A DNA stretch of 64,000 nucleotides from Vigna angularis. Lineage: Eukaryota > Streptophyta > Magnoliopsida > Fabales > Fabaceae. The notes beneath the pieces are model-generated. The model did no database searches. It had not been told where the DNA came from and saw only the letters and a program-made list of their open reading frames with translations. Positions 23,067-33,307 of this stretch are shown piece by piece. The stretch is from positions 29,843,631 through 29,907,630 of the forward strand of contig NC_068971.1 of assembly GCF_016808095.1 (NCBI RefSeq), in the 5' to 3' direction. Both the position numbers and the translations under genes were made by a program. How positions within the stretch are numbered: the stretch's first letter is position 1; the number at the start of each line of letters is the position of its first letter.

Positions 23067-24461
23067 TGTTGATAGGGGCGCACTGATTTAGCTGAACCCA
23101 CAATCTCAGTATAATATCTATGTTTTTTATGATGACAACACATAATTAATAACACATGTGTATTAAGTGTTACATGTTCTATGCTTACATGTTATATGCG
23201 TATATGAGAACATGATTGTGTTGTTGTTGTGTTGTTCATTGCATTTCACTGTGTTATATATGTAATTTTATACATGAATGCATGACACATGTTTCTGGTT
23301 GAGAAAAACCACAAGCACTAATGTTCAATTTTAATTGTGTGGCAAAACAATAGTTTTAAGTCAATTTCATTATGGGGTGAGTCGATTAAAACTCGTGTCT
23401 TTGCACAAACCTTTTTCAAAGTGTGATGTGAGATTTTTCAAAGAGAAATTTTTTCAAAACTTGATTTACACTATTACATAGTCGATTATATGTGTGTTGC
23501 ATTCGACTAAGTATGTTACTGTTTTGAAATTCTGTTAATGCTTGACATAACTGTCTAACGGTCTTATTTTTAAATATGTTAACCAAGAATTAAGTGAAAT
23601 TCGACTGCATTAATTGCGAATTCAATTAATTGCTTTAACTGCTATAACAAAATTGTTATATTCGACTACATTTTTAGCTTAGTCGATAAAAATGCGTCAG
23701 AGATGTGTTATCCTATAAATTGACGCGAATTTGATTTTTGTAAGAACTTTTGTGAATCTAACAGTTTGTGATATTCTTTCAGAAAGTTCTATCTTGCAGA
23801 AAGAGCAAAAGAGCTCCAAGAATCAAGAAGTGACCGTGGTGATCATCTCCTTGTGATTTCTTGAAAGAGCAAGTTTGTTGTGTATTCAAAGGGCTGATCA
23901 ATTATGCACACTTAGGTGTAACTGTGAGTTCAGAGTTTACAATTTTGTGAAGATTGGATTGAGGTTCCCTGTTTTGACTACAAGAAGAAGAACGTGCAGC
24001 GCTCTTGACTTTGAGAGGTGTCTCAAAAGGTTTAGACAATAGGAGAGTGGATTCTTGCTACTAGTCTAGTTGTTGTACTGCCTATATTTGATTAGAGGGT
24101 TAGAGAGGTGTTTTATATTTTTGACTAAGGTCTCTATAAAAGTCTTGTTGTAAAAATCTTGATCATTATAATTCATTTGCTTCCTATGGTTGGCAGGACA
24201 CTGGATGTAGGCAGGTTGGCCGAACCAGTATAAAAAGCAGTGATTAAATTTTCTAATCCCTACTCTTTTATTGTTAATCTACTTTACTATGTACTTATTC
24301 GATTAGAAAGTCTTTTACCTTGCATTTCAAGAAAGCTTTAAAGGCATCACCTTTTGCGAAAAAGATTTTAAAAGACTGTTTTTTTACATTTCATCAATTC
24401 ACCCCCCCCCCCCCTTCCCCCCGCCTCTTGGTGTGAGAAATTGAGTCATTCTATTTTAACA
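23067..24461 (+). mobile_element. SIRE-like copia 5' LTR
   Basis: Starts TGTTGATAGGGGCGCAC and ends TCTATTTTAACA (1395 bp), followed by a copia-type primer site. It uses a TCGATTAAAA/GTCGACTA-like variant of the palindrome found in the other SIRE LTRs. GGCCGAACCAGTATAAA near 24220 and a long C tract near 24401-24421 precede the end. It is inserted in the gypsy pol sequence; left flank GAGAT. No 3' LTR of this element is seen in the window. Confidence 0.85.
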
Positions 24462-24463
24462 AT

Positions 24464-24475
24464 TGGCATCAAAGT
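24464..24475 (+). other. Primer binding site, initiator tRNA-Met type
   Basis: TGGCATCAAAGT lies 2 bases after the LTR end. The canonical copia site is TGGTATCAGAGC, so three or four bases differ. Position and core (ATCA) support the call. Confidence 0.65.
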
Positions 24476-24540
24476 TGGTTTTCATAAAATATTTGAAAAA
24501 CTAGTCGATTACTATTTTTGGTTAATCGACTGTCCTGGAA

Positions 24541-24659
24541 AATGGCTTCTTTTTCTCAAACAGGAAGGACAAGTGAATCTACTTTTGAATGTGTATTTGT
24601 TACTTGCAATACCAAGCAAAATTCTATTACTAACGGCTTCTATGAATCATTTGAAACAG
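24541..24659 (+). pseudogene. gag: SIRE-like gag, N-terminal remnant
   Basis: An ATG at 24541 opens MASFSQTGRTSESTFE, which looks like the start of a copia gag and lies where gag should start, about 65 bases after the primer site. About 40 codons remain before the solo LTR insertion. Beyond it, at 25952, the sequence continues with a lysine-rich spacer and protease rather than the rest of gag, so most of gag including the capsid was lost before the solo LTR arrived. Confidence 0.55.
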
Positions 24660-24664
24660 GGTTC

Positions 24665-25946
24665 TGATAACAGTTGAAAAACTGTTATTTTTATACTTAA
24701 TTTTGACATAAAAAACGACCTTTATGACTTAGAAACTAGCTTGTAATCATGTTTTTGCTTATGTTTTGGAAATAAGAGAGTTGGATGGGTTTTATGCTTG
24801 GTTTTCCTTGTTTTTGCAGGTTTTAAGATGAATTGAATGGAAGAAGTGAAGTAGCCATAAGTTGGAGTTAGAAAAGGATGAAAAAGTGCCTAAAAGAAGA
24901 GCCGCAAGTACCGCTCAGCTAAAATTACCGCTGAGCGGCACTCTGAAGTCCCGTAGTCACCGTTGAGGGGCAAAACTACAACTGAGCATCAAATAGAAAA
25001 ACCGCACTTACCGCTGAGCGGTAATTACCACTGAGCGCCATTTTAATGGGCCTTGGGCAATTTTTCTGTAATCTTTAGGAGTCTATATAAGGTTTTAGTC
25101 GACCTAGGGTTAGTATCTTTTGGCAGAACGAAGCAAAATCACACTTTCTTCACCCCTTGGAGGAGGATTTTGGATGCTCAAGCTCCACTCTTCAAATTCT
25201 AGGGTTCTATCTTTCTATCTTTTATTATTTTTCATCTAGTTTCACCATGATTATGGTGAACTAAACGTTCATTGTTGTTGGGGAATCAATGTAATCCTTT
25301 GAAACTCTCATGTATTGAATTGGTTCTTTAATGCATATGCTTTCTTTCATTAATTGTTAGGGTTTTTCTTCTATACTCTATGCATGCTTTGTTTAACTCA
25401 TTCAATTTCATGATCATTGATTTTATTTGTATGGACACATATAGATAAATCTAGACATGAAGAAATTCTCCCAATAGTAATATTGCCTAGACATAGGGAT
25501 AGGAGGATTGGTTGCCTTTAAGCTTCTGTGCGAATGTAATGCATGAATAATTGCTAGGGAGACAAGACATTGTAAACTAGTGATTAAGAGTAGGCTTTCT
25601 TCACCGAGACATCGGGTTTAAGGTAAATTAGAAAGTGGCATTAACATTAATGAAGAAGATGAATTCTTGAATACATGAGAGTGGATAGGATGAATTGAAA
25701 ACCCCAACAACATCATCATTCCATATATTTCAATCACTTTTTGCTTCTTTTGATCCAATTGATCAATACATGCATTCATATTTAATTTTCAGTATTTGCA
25801 TTTAAACCTACAAGAATTTGTTCACAAGTCTAATTTAATCATCAAATCACAACTGTTTAGGCCGTGAGTCCTTTGGGAAACGATACTTGGTCTTACCATT
25901 TTATTATTACTTGATACGATTCGGTTACACTTGCTGAGGGTTAACA
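24665..25946 (+). mobile_element. Solo LTR, family A, target duplication GGTTC
   Basis: Complete family A LTR of 1282 bp, TGATAACAG to GTTAACA, with perfect 5-bp repeats GGTTC (24660-24664 and 25947-25951). It is nested in the coding part of a SIRE-like element that is itself nested in a gypsy pol, so three layers of insertion are visible. The dyad island is at about 24908-25043 (CCGCTGAGCGG, CCGCTGAGCGGTAA). TATATAAGG at about 25084 is the TATA box. Confidence 0.93.
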
Positions 25947-25951
25947 GGTTC

Positions 25952-26960
25952 TTGCAAAAGAAAAAAATCTGTGCTGATAAATCGAAATCTAGATCAGAAA
26001 GAGTCAATCTGCATGCTGAAAGATTTATGAAATTTCTCAATAAGAAGAAAAGTCATGGGCATCAAAGTGATAAAAAAAAGAATGTGTCTGAAAGTGATCC
26101 CATCATGATGGAAAAATCTGAGACGGCAAAAGAGTGTTTGAAACAAAGAGCAAAACGCTCCATGTTGTATTTGGATAGTGGATGTTCAAGACACATGACA
26201 GGAGATCCAACAAAATTCACAAGCATCTCTTACAAGACTACTGGCCATCTCACATACGGTGAACAAGGGAAAGATCATCGGTATTGGTAAAATCCAAACT
26301 CCCTCTACTTACGAAATTGAGAATGTGCTTCTTGTTGAAGGATTAAAACACAATATGCTTAGCATTTGTCAGTTGTGTGACAGAGGACTAAAGATAATGT
26401 TTGAACCTAAGTACTGTTTGATTAGCAATGGTTCAACTGATGAGTTATTACTAATAGGGAAGAGATATAACAACATCTACATAACTGACTTTAGAAAAAC
26501 CTCTTTCAAATTTGTTGTTTGCCTGATGACTAGAGAAGATGATGCATGACTTTGGCACAAGAGACTAACTCAAATTAACATGGGTCAACTGAACAAGCTA
26601 GTGCCTAAGGATCTTGTCATTAGACTTCCTAACATTCGTTATGCCTCTGAGAGACTATGTGATGCATGTCAAAAGGGAAAACAAACAAGACACTCATTCA
26701 AGAATAAAAGAGAAATGTCAACCACCAGACCTCTGCAACTCTTAAACATGGATTTATTTGGTCCTTCAAGAGTAAAAAGTCTAGGAGGAAATTTATATGG
26801 CCTGGTAATTGATGATGACTACTCTCGCTTCACTTGGACTTTCTTCATCTCTGCCAACAGTGATACATTCAAAGTGTTCAAGAATTTTGCTACTGTCATT
26901 CAGAATGAAAAGGAACTCAGGATTAAATCAATTAAAAGTAACCATGACAAGAAATTCCAG
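25952..26960 (+). pseudogene. pol: SIRE-like copia pol: protease, GAG-pre-integrase, integrase start
   Basis: Broken reading frames. The first (to 26290) has a lysine-rich spacer and the copia protease motif YLDSGCSRHMTGD at about 26168-26206. It shifts near 26260 into KIIGIGKIQTPS and VLLVEGLKHNMLSICQLCD. A TGA at 26547-26549 interrupts just before LWHKRL, the GAG-pre-integrase histidine-box region, which continues with CDACQKGKQTRHSFK. The integrase core begins LLNMDLFGPSR (first catalytic aspartate) and VIDDDYSRFTWTFF (second), then is cut at about 26960 by an unrelated repeat. Reverse transcriptase and RNase H are absent. Confidence 0.88.
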
Positions 26961-26965
26961 AATTT

Positions 26966-27440
26966 CTCATCATTTAACCTTTTTCCACCGACTACTTTCA
27001 CCAGCCTAAGGTTTCTTCATCATCTAGGTACTTTTCACAGATTGTTCTTCCATTTCAGTCGACTAAACACCTTTAATCCTTTTGATCTTCATTATCCATC
27101 CTTCAATCTTTGTTTTGAACCGATTAATCGGTTTATTTCACCTTTTCAACCGTTTAATTGGTCCAATTTACGTTTTCCCTCTTTTCTAGGGTTCCTTCGG
27201 TCTAGATCATTGTTCTGGGAGTTCTTTCTCAAATTTGGTTCGTTCTCTTTCGATTTCTCTCTTACGTTGTGCCTAGGGTTTCTGCGAAGGTTATGGTACT
27301 TCTATTTTCATATATGCTCTCTCGATCTTATTTTTCAATCATTTTTCGCTACGTTCATCTCTAGAGGAAGCTTCGAGGAGGTCTGAATCTTCCTTGCATG
27401 TCTTTAAGAAGTCTTCTCCTCTAGGCGTCTTCCATTAGTT
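26966..27440 (+). repeat. Leader-like repeat block, copy 1
   Basis: About 475 bp matching 36517-36991 in the same orientation, from CATTTAACC through TCTAGGGTTCCTTCGGTCTA to AAGCTTCGAGGAGGTCTGAA. It is C/T-rich with TAGGGTTTC words, like plant 5' untranslated regions or LTR leaders. The open frame over it is a run-on from the copia integrase and is not a real protein. It abuts the copia integrase without a recognisable terminal repeat. Its family is unknown. Confidence 0.7.
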
Positions 27441-27707
27441 GGCTCCAGAGGTTGATTCATCCACGCTACAAGACATAATAAGTATCTCTCTTCTCTATTG
27501 TTTCAATTTTTTTTCGCGTCTATCTTGATTCATGTGTTGTCTTGTGTTGTCTTCATCTTATTCGAGTTTTGCGTATCTTTTTATTGAATTTCTCCAATTT
27601 CGTGTTGTTCCATACATTTCCTTTAATGTCTTAAGTTGTTTGAGTCTTTTAATTGTTGAATCATTTTGAGTTTCGTGCATCTTATTCAGTGAAATTTGTT
27701 CACATGT
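27441..27707. other. Unassigned T-rich spacer
   Basis: T-rich sequence between the leader-like block and the CACTA terminus. It resembles intron sequence after a leader (TAAGTATCTCTCTTCTC near 27478), but no acceptor or exon follows. No gene seen. Confidence 0.3.
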
Positions 27708-27985
27708 CACTAGTGCAAAAACATCGTACAACGTCAAATATTTTGGGCTTTTAACGACGAATTCGCAAACGACGTCATATCAGGAGACATTAAATTGACA
27801 TTGAATTTAAAAAATTCAACTTTAAATTAACATCGAATTTTTTCAATATACGATGTTCATTAATTTTTTTTGTTTTTTTAATTAATTGTGATCCTTTTTT
27901 ACAACTCTACGGGACCTGAAAAGAAGAAAAATAATAAATTTCAGGTTTTGGTATTTTATAAAGCATGAACTATGAACATATAGTG
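27708..27985 (+). mobile_element. CACTA transposon terminus (left end)
   Basis: Starts CACTAGTGCAAAAACATCG, then ACAACGTC and TTTTGGGCTTTTAACG, the same order as the inverted terminus at 11018. Subterminal words such as ACGACGTC, AGGAGACATTA and ACATCGAATTTT follow. It gives way to family A gag sequence near 27985; there is no transposase and no right end, so it is a fragment. Confidence 0.6.
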
Positions 27986-28001
27986 TAGTATCAACAACAA
28001 A

Positions 28002-28711
28002 ATACAACTCTGTGAATTGTGTGGTGGTAACCATATCAATGGTCAATGTGCTTTTCCAGTGGAGGCCCTATAAGATGTCAATTTTATGGGCAATCAATTC
28101 CAATATCGCCAGGGGAATTTCAACCAAGGGTGGAAACCTCACTCAAGCATGGGTCAAGGTCAAAATGGACAAGCTGGACAAGAAGGACAAGTTAATAGAC
28201 CACAGTAGCAACCATCACTATGGCAACAAGTATCTGCACTAAATGATAGATCAACAAAGCTACAAGACACTCTTCAACAATTTATGCAGGTTGACTATCT
28301 CCAACCATAAGAGTACTGAATCTACAATTAGAAATTTGGAGATACAGGTTGGCCAATTGGCTAAAGAAGTTGGAGGATATGCCTGAACGGAGTTTTGGGG
28401 CTAATACTGAGGTTAACCCTAAGGAAGAGTGTAAAGCAATTGTGAGTATACATGATGAGAAGGTGGACGAGAAAAAAAAGAGAGTTGAGTTAGAAAAGAG
28501 AGAAGAAAAAGAAGATAGAAAAGAAAGAGTTGATTTAGAAAAGAGAGAAAAAAGAGAAGAGAGAATAGGTGAGGTTGAAAGAAAAAAGAAAGAAAAGAAC
28601 AAGGGAGAGAAAAATTTTGAGAAAATTGAAAAAGTTCTTCCTTATCCTAAGGAGTGTGATAAAATAGAGAAAGAGAGACAATATGAGCGTTTTAAAGATA
28701 TCTTCAGGTAA
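28002..28711 (+). pseudogene. gag: Family A gag, C-terminal part with zinc knuckle
   Basis: A zinc knuckle of form CX2CX3HX4C (CELCGGNHINGQC) is encoded at 28011-28049, the nucleic-acid binding end of gag. Frameshifts and stops follow; a QFQYRQGNFNQGWKPHSSMG stretch is readable to about 28150. The frame from 28349 to 28711 gives NWLKKLEDMPERSFGANTEV, then a long Glu/Lys/Arg-rich coiled-coil-like segment (residues 33-95), then PYPKECDKIEKERQYERFKD, which matches the segment that precedes protease in Athila elements. The 5' part of gag is missing at the CACTA fragment. Confidence 0.75.
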
Positions 28712-28771
28712 TTGGAGATTACTATACCTTTGACCAAAGCACTGTAGTATTTTCATGCTTATGCAAAGCAC

Positions 28772-29626
28772 ATGACTCAATTCCTCACGAAAAAGAGATA
28801 TTTAGATGAGGAGGCTATGGATGAAAAGGGAGATTGCAGTGTTATTGTGAAGAAACCACTTCCTCCAAAAGTGAAAGATCTAGGAAGCTTTACTATTCCT
28901 TGCATCATTGGGAAGGAGAATATAAGGAAAGCCTTAATTGATTTAGGGTCAAGCATTAATTTGATGCCCTTATCTATGCTCGAAAGGATTGGTGATCTTG
29001 AAGTCAAGCCAACAAAGGTGACTTTGCTCATGGCGGATGAATCTTCCAAGAAACCTTATAGTGTAGCGGAAGATGTTGTGGTTTGTATAGAGAAACTTAG
29101 ATTCCTGGTGGACTTTGTGGTGATGGAGATGGAGGAAGATGAGAAAATCCCAATTATTCTTGGAAGGCCATTTATGAAAACGGCAAAGGTAATCATCAAT
29201 GTGGATGAGGGGATGATCCTTCAAGACCAAGAAGAAAAGGTGATCTTTAATGTTTTCAAAGTTGAGCAGCGGATTCAAGAGAAGGAGGCTACTCATAAAG
29301 CTGCATGTAAGGATGCACCCATGACTAGTCCTAAAGCTACAAAGCCGGTCATCAAAGGTAAAAATTGTTTCTTGTCACAGGTTAGGGAAGAAAAAAAAGA
29401 TGACAAAGGAAGGATGGTTCATGATGACTTGATGGATGCACAATTCAAACTTGGCACACCGGTAAGATTCAAGAACAAGTTGTGGGTTGTGAAAGACTTC
29501 AAAGAGAATGAAGTGATAGAAATTGAAGCTTCATATTCAAGACGAGTCAAGAAGGTGGACCGGAAGCAATTGATGAGTTGGTTTGATGAAAGCAAGAGGA
29601 ACACCAACACTAAAGATAGAACTTGA
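28772..29626 (+). CDS. Athila-like retroviral-type protease, long open frame
   Basis: An open frame of 284 codons, the longest intact stretch of this family here. Residues 1-10 end the KERQYERF...FLTKKRY linker. The aspartic protease core follows, with the active-site triplet as DLG at 57-59 (KALIDLGSSINLMPLSM) and the second conserved loop IILGRPF. The region after about residue 165 is hydrophilic, and residues about 215-270 (FKLGTPVRFKNKLWVVKDF, then VKKVDRKQLMSWFDE) have no domain I can name. The stop is followed at once by the conserved tail motif at 29640, where a full element would carry reverse transcriptase and integrase. A TAG at 28746-28748 separates it from gag. Retroelement protein, not a host gene. 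Confidence 0.75.
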   Translation: MTQFLTKKRYLDEEAMDEKGDCSVIVKKPLPPKVKDLGSFTIPCIIGKENIRKALIDLGSSINLMPLSMLERIGDLEVKPTKVTLLMADESSKKPYSVAEDVVVCIEKLRFLVDFVVMEMEEDEKIPIILGRPFMKTAKVIINVDEGMILQDQEEKVIFNVFKVEQRIQEKEATHKAACKDAPMTSPKATKPVIKGKNCFLSQVREEKKDDKGRMVHDDLMDAQFKLGTPVRFKNKLWVVKDFKENEVIEIEASYSRRVKKVDRKQLMSWFDESKRNTNTKDRT

Positions 29627-29639
29627 GCTTTATTGGATC

Positions 29640-29683
29640 AAGCTAATGACGTTAAAAGAGCGCTTACTGGGAGGCACCCCAGT
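29640..29683 (+). repeat. Conserved post-coding motif of family A (GGGAGGCACCCCAG form)
   Basis: The stretch AGCTAATGACGTTAAAAGAG then CGCTTACTGGGAGGCACCCC recurs at 56939-56983 and 57189-57233. I recall the same phrase ending in GGGAGGCAACCCA after the integrase region of Athila-like elements. CTGGGAGG and the CCCAG end could form a small hairpin. Function unknown. Confidence 0.7.
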
Positions 29684-30332
29684 GTTTTAAACTCGTCTTT
29701 CTATTCCTTATTTGCTTCTGTTTTTAGAATAGGTTGTGATGTAGTTAGTTTGAAACTTTATCTGATGTGATGGTTTGATATTGACTTATGCATGATGAGT
29801 ATTGCTTGATGATACTTAGATATTGATTGATGTTGAGATTGTACACCATATGCTGATATACAGGTGGTTGTTCACAAGTTATGTGAACAGATGCATGATG
29901 GTGATTGTGATTATGATGTTAAGGAGGATGTGTATCTGGAATATATGGAATGTTGAATGAGCTTATATTTGAGCTTTTGAACTCCATAGATTTTGTGAAT
30001 CATTGTTACTACTTTGAAAGCATGAATGACTTTTCTCAGGTTTCTATGATTGAATCACTTGCTTGCATGTGTCATATGATCAAGGTCATCTGTTGTTATC
30101 CCTTTTTAGCCAATGCATGATTTTAGCTCAATAAAAGAGAGCGCAATGTGTTCTATCCTTTGAACCTTTAACCTTGAACATGATATGAAAACCCTTTCTT
30201 AAAATCTTTACCTTAAGTTAAGTTAAGAATAGTTGTGTGGTATTGATAAAGGTTCAAGTTTGGGGTTGTTGGAAAGTCTGAAAAGGGAAAATAAAAAGCA
30301 TTGAGCTAAATATTAAGCAAATGAAAGCAATT
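29684..30332 (+). mobile_element. Family A internal 3' non-coding region
   Basis: Aligns with 57701-58002 plus 58967-59260 of the composite element, including GAAAGCATGAATGACTTT at about 30018 and TTCAAGTTTGGGGTTGTTGG at about 30252. No coding frame. The end of the internal region and the start of the LTR have been deleted, so GCATTGAGCTAA near 30300 runs directly into mid-LTR sequence. Confidence 0.7.
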
Positions 30333-31246
30333 TCCAGTGCTGAGCGCTGTCGACTTAGGCCTGGGCCAGTTTTTTGCTATTTTTATAAACTATATAAGGG
30401 TTTAGTCGACCTAGGGTTTATATCTTTGGATATAAAGTGGCGAAAATACACTCCTTTCACCCCTCGGAGGCGGATTTTTGATGCGAAAGCTCTGATCTTC
30501 AACTTTTAGGGTTCTATCTTTCATTCTTTTCATTATTTTCATCTAGTTTCACCATGTCTATCGTGAACTAAACCTCCATTGTTGTTGGGGAAATGATGTA
30601 ATCCTTCGAAACTCTGATGTATTGAATTGATTCTTGATTATATATGCTTTACTTCAATAGTAAGGGTTTTTACTCTACGCTCTATGCATGCTTTGTTTAA
30701 CTCATTCAATTGCATGATCATTGATGTTATCGATATGGGCACATATAGGTAAATCTAGAACTGGGGAAATTCTCCCAAAAGCAATATTACCTAGACATAG
30801 GGATAGGAGGGTTGGTTGCCTTTAAGCTTCTGTGCGAATGTAATGCATGATTAATTGCTAGGGAGACAAGACATTGTGAACTAGTAATTAGGATTAGGCT
30901 TTCTTCACCGAGACATTGGGTTTAAGGTAAATTAGAAACTGGCATTAACATTAATGAAGAAGATGAATTCATAAATACATGAGAGTGGATAGGATAAGTC
31001 GGAAACCCCAACAACATAATTATTCCATATTTTACATCAATCACTTTTGCATCTTTCAACTCAATTGATCAACACTTGCATTCTTGTTTATTTTCTATAA
31101 TATAAGCACAATGATTTCGTTTACAAGTCTTATTTAATCAAGAAATCACATAACTATTTAAGCCGTGAGTCTCTTGGGAAACGATACTTGGTCTTACCAT
31201 TTATTATTACTTGATACGATTCTGTACACTTGCCGAAGTGTTAACA
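30333..31246 (+). mobile_element. Family A 3' LTR, 5'-truncated
   Basis: Begins inside the dyad island (GTGCTGAGCGCTGTCG near 30339) and continues through CTATATAAGGG (TATA box near 30390), GTTTAGTCGACCTAGGG, the GGGGAAATGATGTAATCC region and GTGAGTCTCTTGGGAAACGA to the end GTGTTAACA at 31246. The first ~350 bases of the LTR are missing. Right flank is TGCAC. This is the 3' LTR of the gag-protease element at 28002. Confidence 0.8.
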
Positions 31247-33300
31247 TGCACCCTAAACTGACTTTTTCTTAAACATCTCAGCAGCTTCTTGTTTTTCTCT
31301 TGTTGCTTTTAATATCTGATCTAGTTTTGTTCTTAGGATTCTATTTGTGTGCCAACTGTTCAAAATTGCCTTTTTCTTGCTTGTCTTGATTGATTTTCTT
31401 GGTTTTGTCTCCATGCATGTGAGTTATGTTCAGTTGATCCTAATTGAGGCTTTTGTTTGCTTTCATAATTTGGTCTAGAGTTTGTCTGCTCTGCTCTAAT
31501 GTCAATTACATTGCTTGTAGTTGTCCTGTTCTGCTCTATCTGTTTGTCCCTCACTTTGCCTTAGCCTTGCCATTTCTTGAGTGAGAAGTCGATCACTCTG
31601 GTTCTTGGAATTTGAAAGAAAGGTTTGTGTGCTTGGTAGAATCTTAGGTGGTGGTGGTCTGAAAGATTCTCTAGCCTTGTACTGCCAAGGGGAATATCCC
31701 TTCCAAACCTTTTCCATTTTGAGTGCTTTAAACTTCTAGATAGAAACCTGATTGTGTGAACTTTGTATGGCTGCATCTAAAGCCAAATATGCTTATTGAG
31801 AGTGTGTTCTTACTTAAGTTCTGAATATGAATTGTGCTAACCAATTATATTTGTGCAGTTTTTGTTTTCACTGCCATTTACAGGTGATGTTGTGTAAAAA
31901 GTGAGTTACAAACACCTACAGTAGTGAAGAAGTTGAGCAAGGAGTCTCATGAAACTTGAACTGAATGGGCTCTGGGAGTTCATACGAGAACCTTTACTGA
32001 TATAATTGTAGAGCTTCAATAAAGTCTAGCTTGAGCAAACAGAGGAAGAAACACTTCACCTGGGAGTGTTGAACTAAAGGGAGTCTTTTACCTTAAAATT
32101 GTTTTTGTTTAAGTTGAACTATTCCTGTTATAGCTTGCCATTGATTAACATTATTTAAAGTATTGAATCTCATATGATAGTTTTTATAGACTAGGATTAG
32201 CCAATTTGAATCCTGAATTAGAACTGTTTTTGCATTGCATTGGATTGATTAGATTTTGATTAGATTGAGGTATTTCTTAAAATCAGTTTGGTTTAGATTT
32301 GATTTAAACCATTTGCATCTGGTTAATGTCCAATCCCATTTGTATTTACTAGATTTGGGTTTGAGTTATGGGTGTAGAGCTGAATTGTTGGAATCCTTAG
32401 CTTGAGCAGAAATTTTACTGAGAAAACAGCCTAAGCAGATCATGTGGAATCTCTAAACTGAAGGGAGTTGTCTAACTTACCCTTGTTTTGAATTATTGTT
32501 TTTGTCTTAGCTTTCATTGATGCTTGCTCTGCTGAATTGCATGTGACTATTTCAATGCAGTTTGTCCTTGGAGAGCAAAATCAACCTTTTAACTGCATCA
32601 TTTGCACACAACCAAAAAAGGGAAGCTTCTTTTATAATTCATATTGTTTTCTACTGCAATCTGTTTGACTGAACACTAATCCAAGATATCAAATGTGTTT
32701 GTAGGAGTGAACCAACCAGCTTCCTAATTAGATTGGGAGCTGAAAGCAACATTTGTCATGAGAAGATTCTACAGAAGTGGACCAATATAGTGGCTAGCAA
32801 CATTTTTATTTTCTTTTGTATTTGATTTGTTCAAATTGGTCTGTAATAGGCTTGTGTTAGCCTTGTGTTTTTTAGTTTGGTTTATTCCTCATTGTAAAAG
32901 GCCATAAAAAGTCCAAGTGGATTGGAAGAGTCCATGGTGCTCTTTCCAACTCTTGGCAAATTTACTTGCTTTCTTTTTTTGGCATGGCTAGTCTGGTGAG
33001 TGTGACTTGTTAGCCAAAGCTACAAGCCTCACCATAGGAGTAGAATTTGATGTTTGATTGATTGCATTTGATTTATGTCTATGTTTAGGGGTGATTTAGG
33101 CTAAAAGGGATTAAACTCTAAGCCTTGTCACATTAGAGTCCGAAAATTAGGAGTCTAGTTTTGATTGTTTGTTTATTTGAGTCGTGTCTTTTGATTTTAA
33201 AGGTAATTTTAGTTTAAGTGGTAACTTGTTAGTAACCTAAGATATCTCTGGCAAGGTAAGACTTGGTACTTAAGCAGTCTTCTTGACTCACCTCTTTTAC
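31247..33300. other. Unassigned, probable LTR or leader of the element at 33308
   Basis: The first 50 bases (CACCCTAAACTGACTTTTTC onward) match, inverted, 62527-62580. The rest contains no recognised domain, only short open frames. It leads without a break into gag at 33308, so it may be LTR plus leader of that element. TGGCAAGGTAAGACTTGG near 33250 is in the place of a primer site but matches none I know. Confidence 0.3.
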
Positions 33301-33307
33301 CTAGGAC

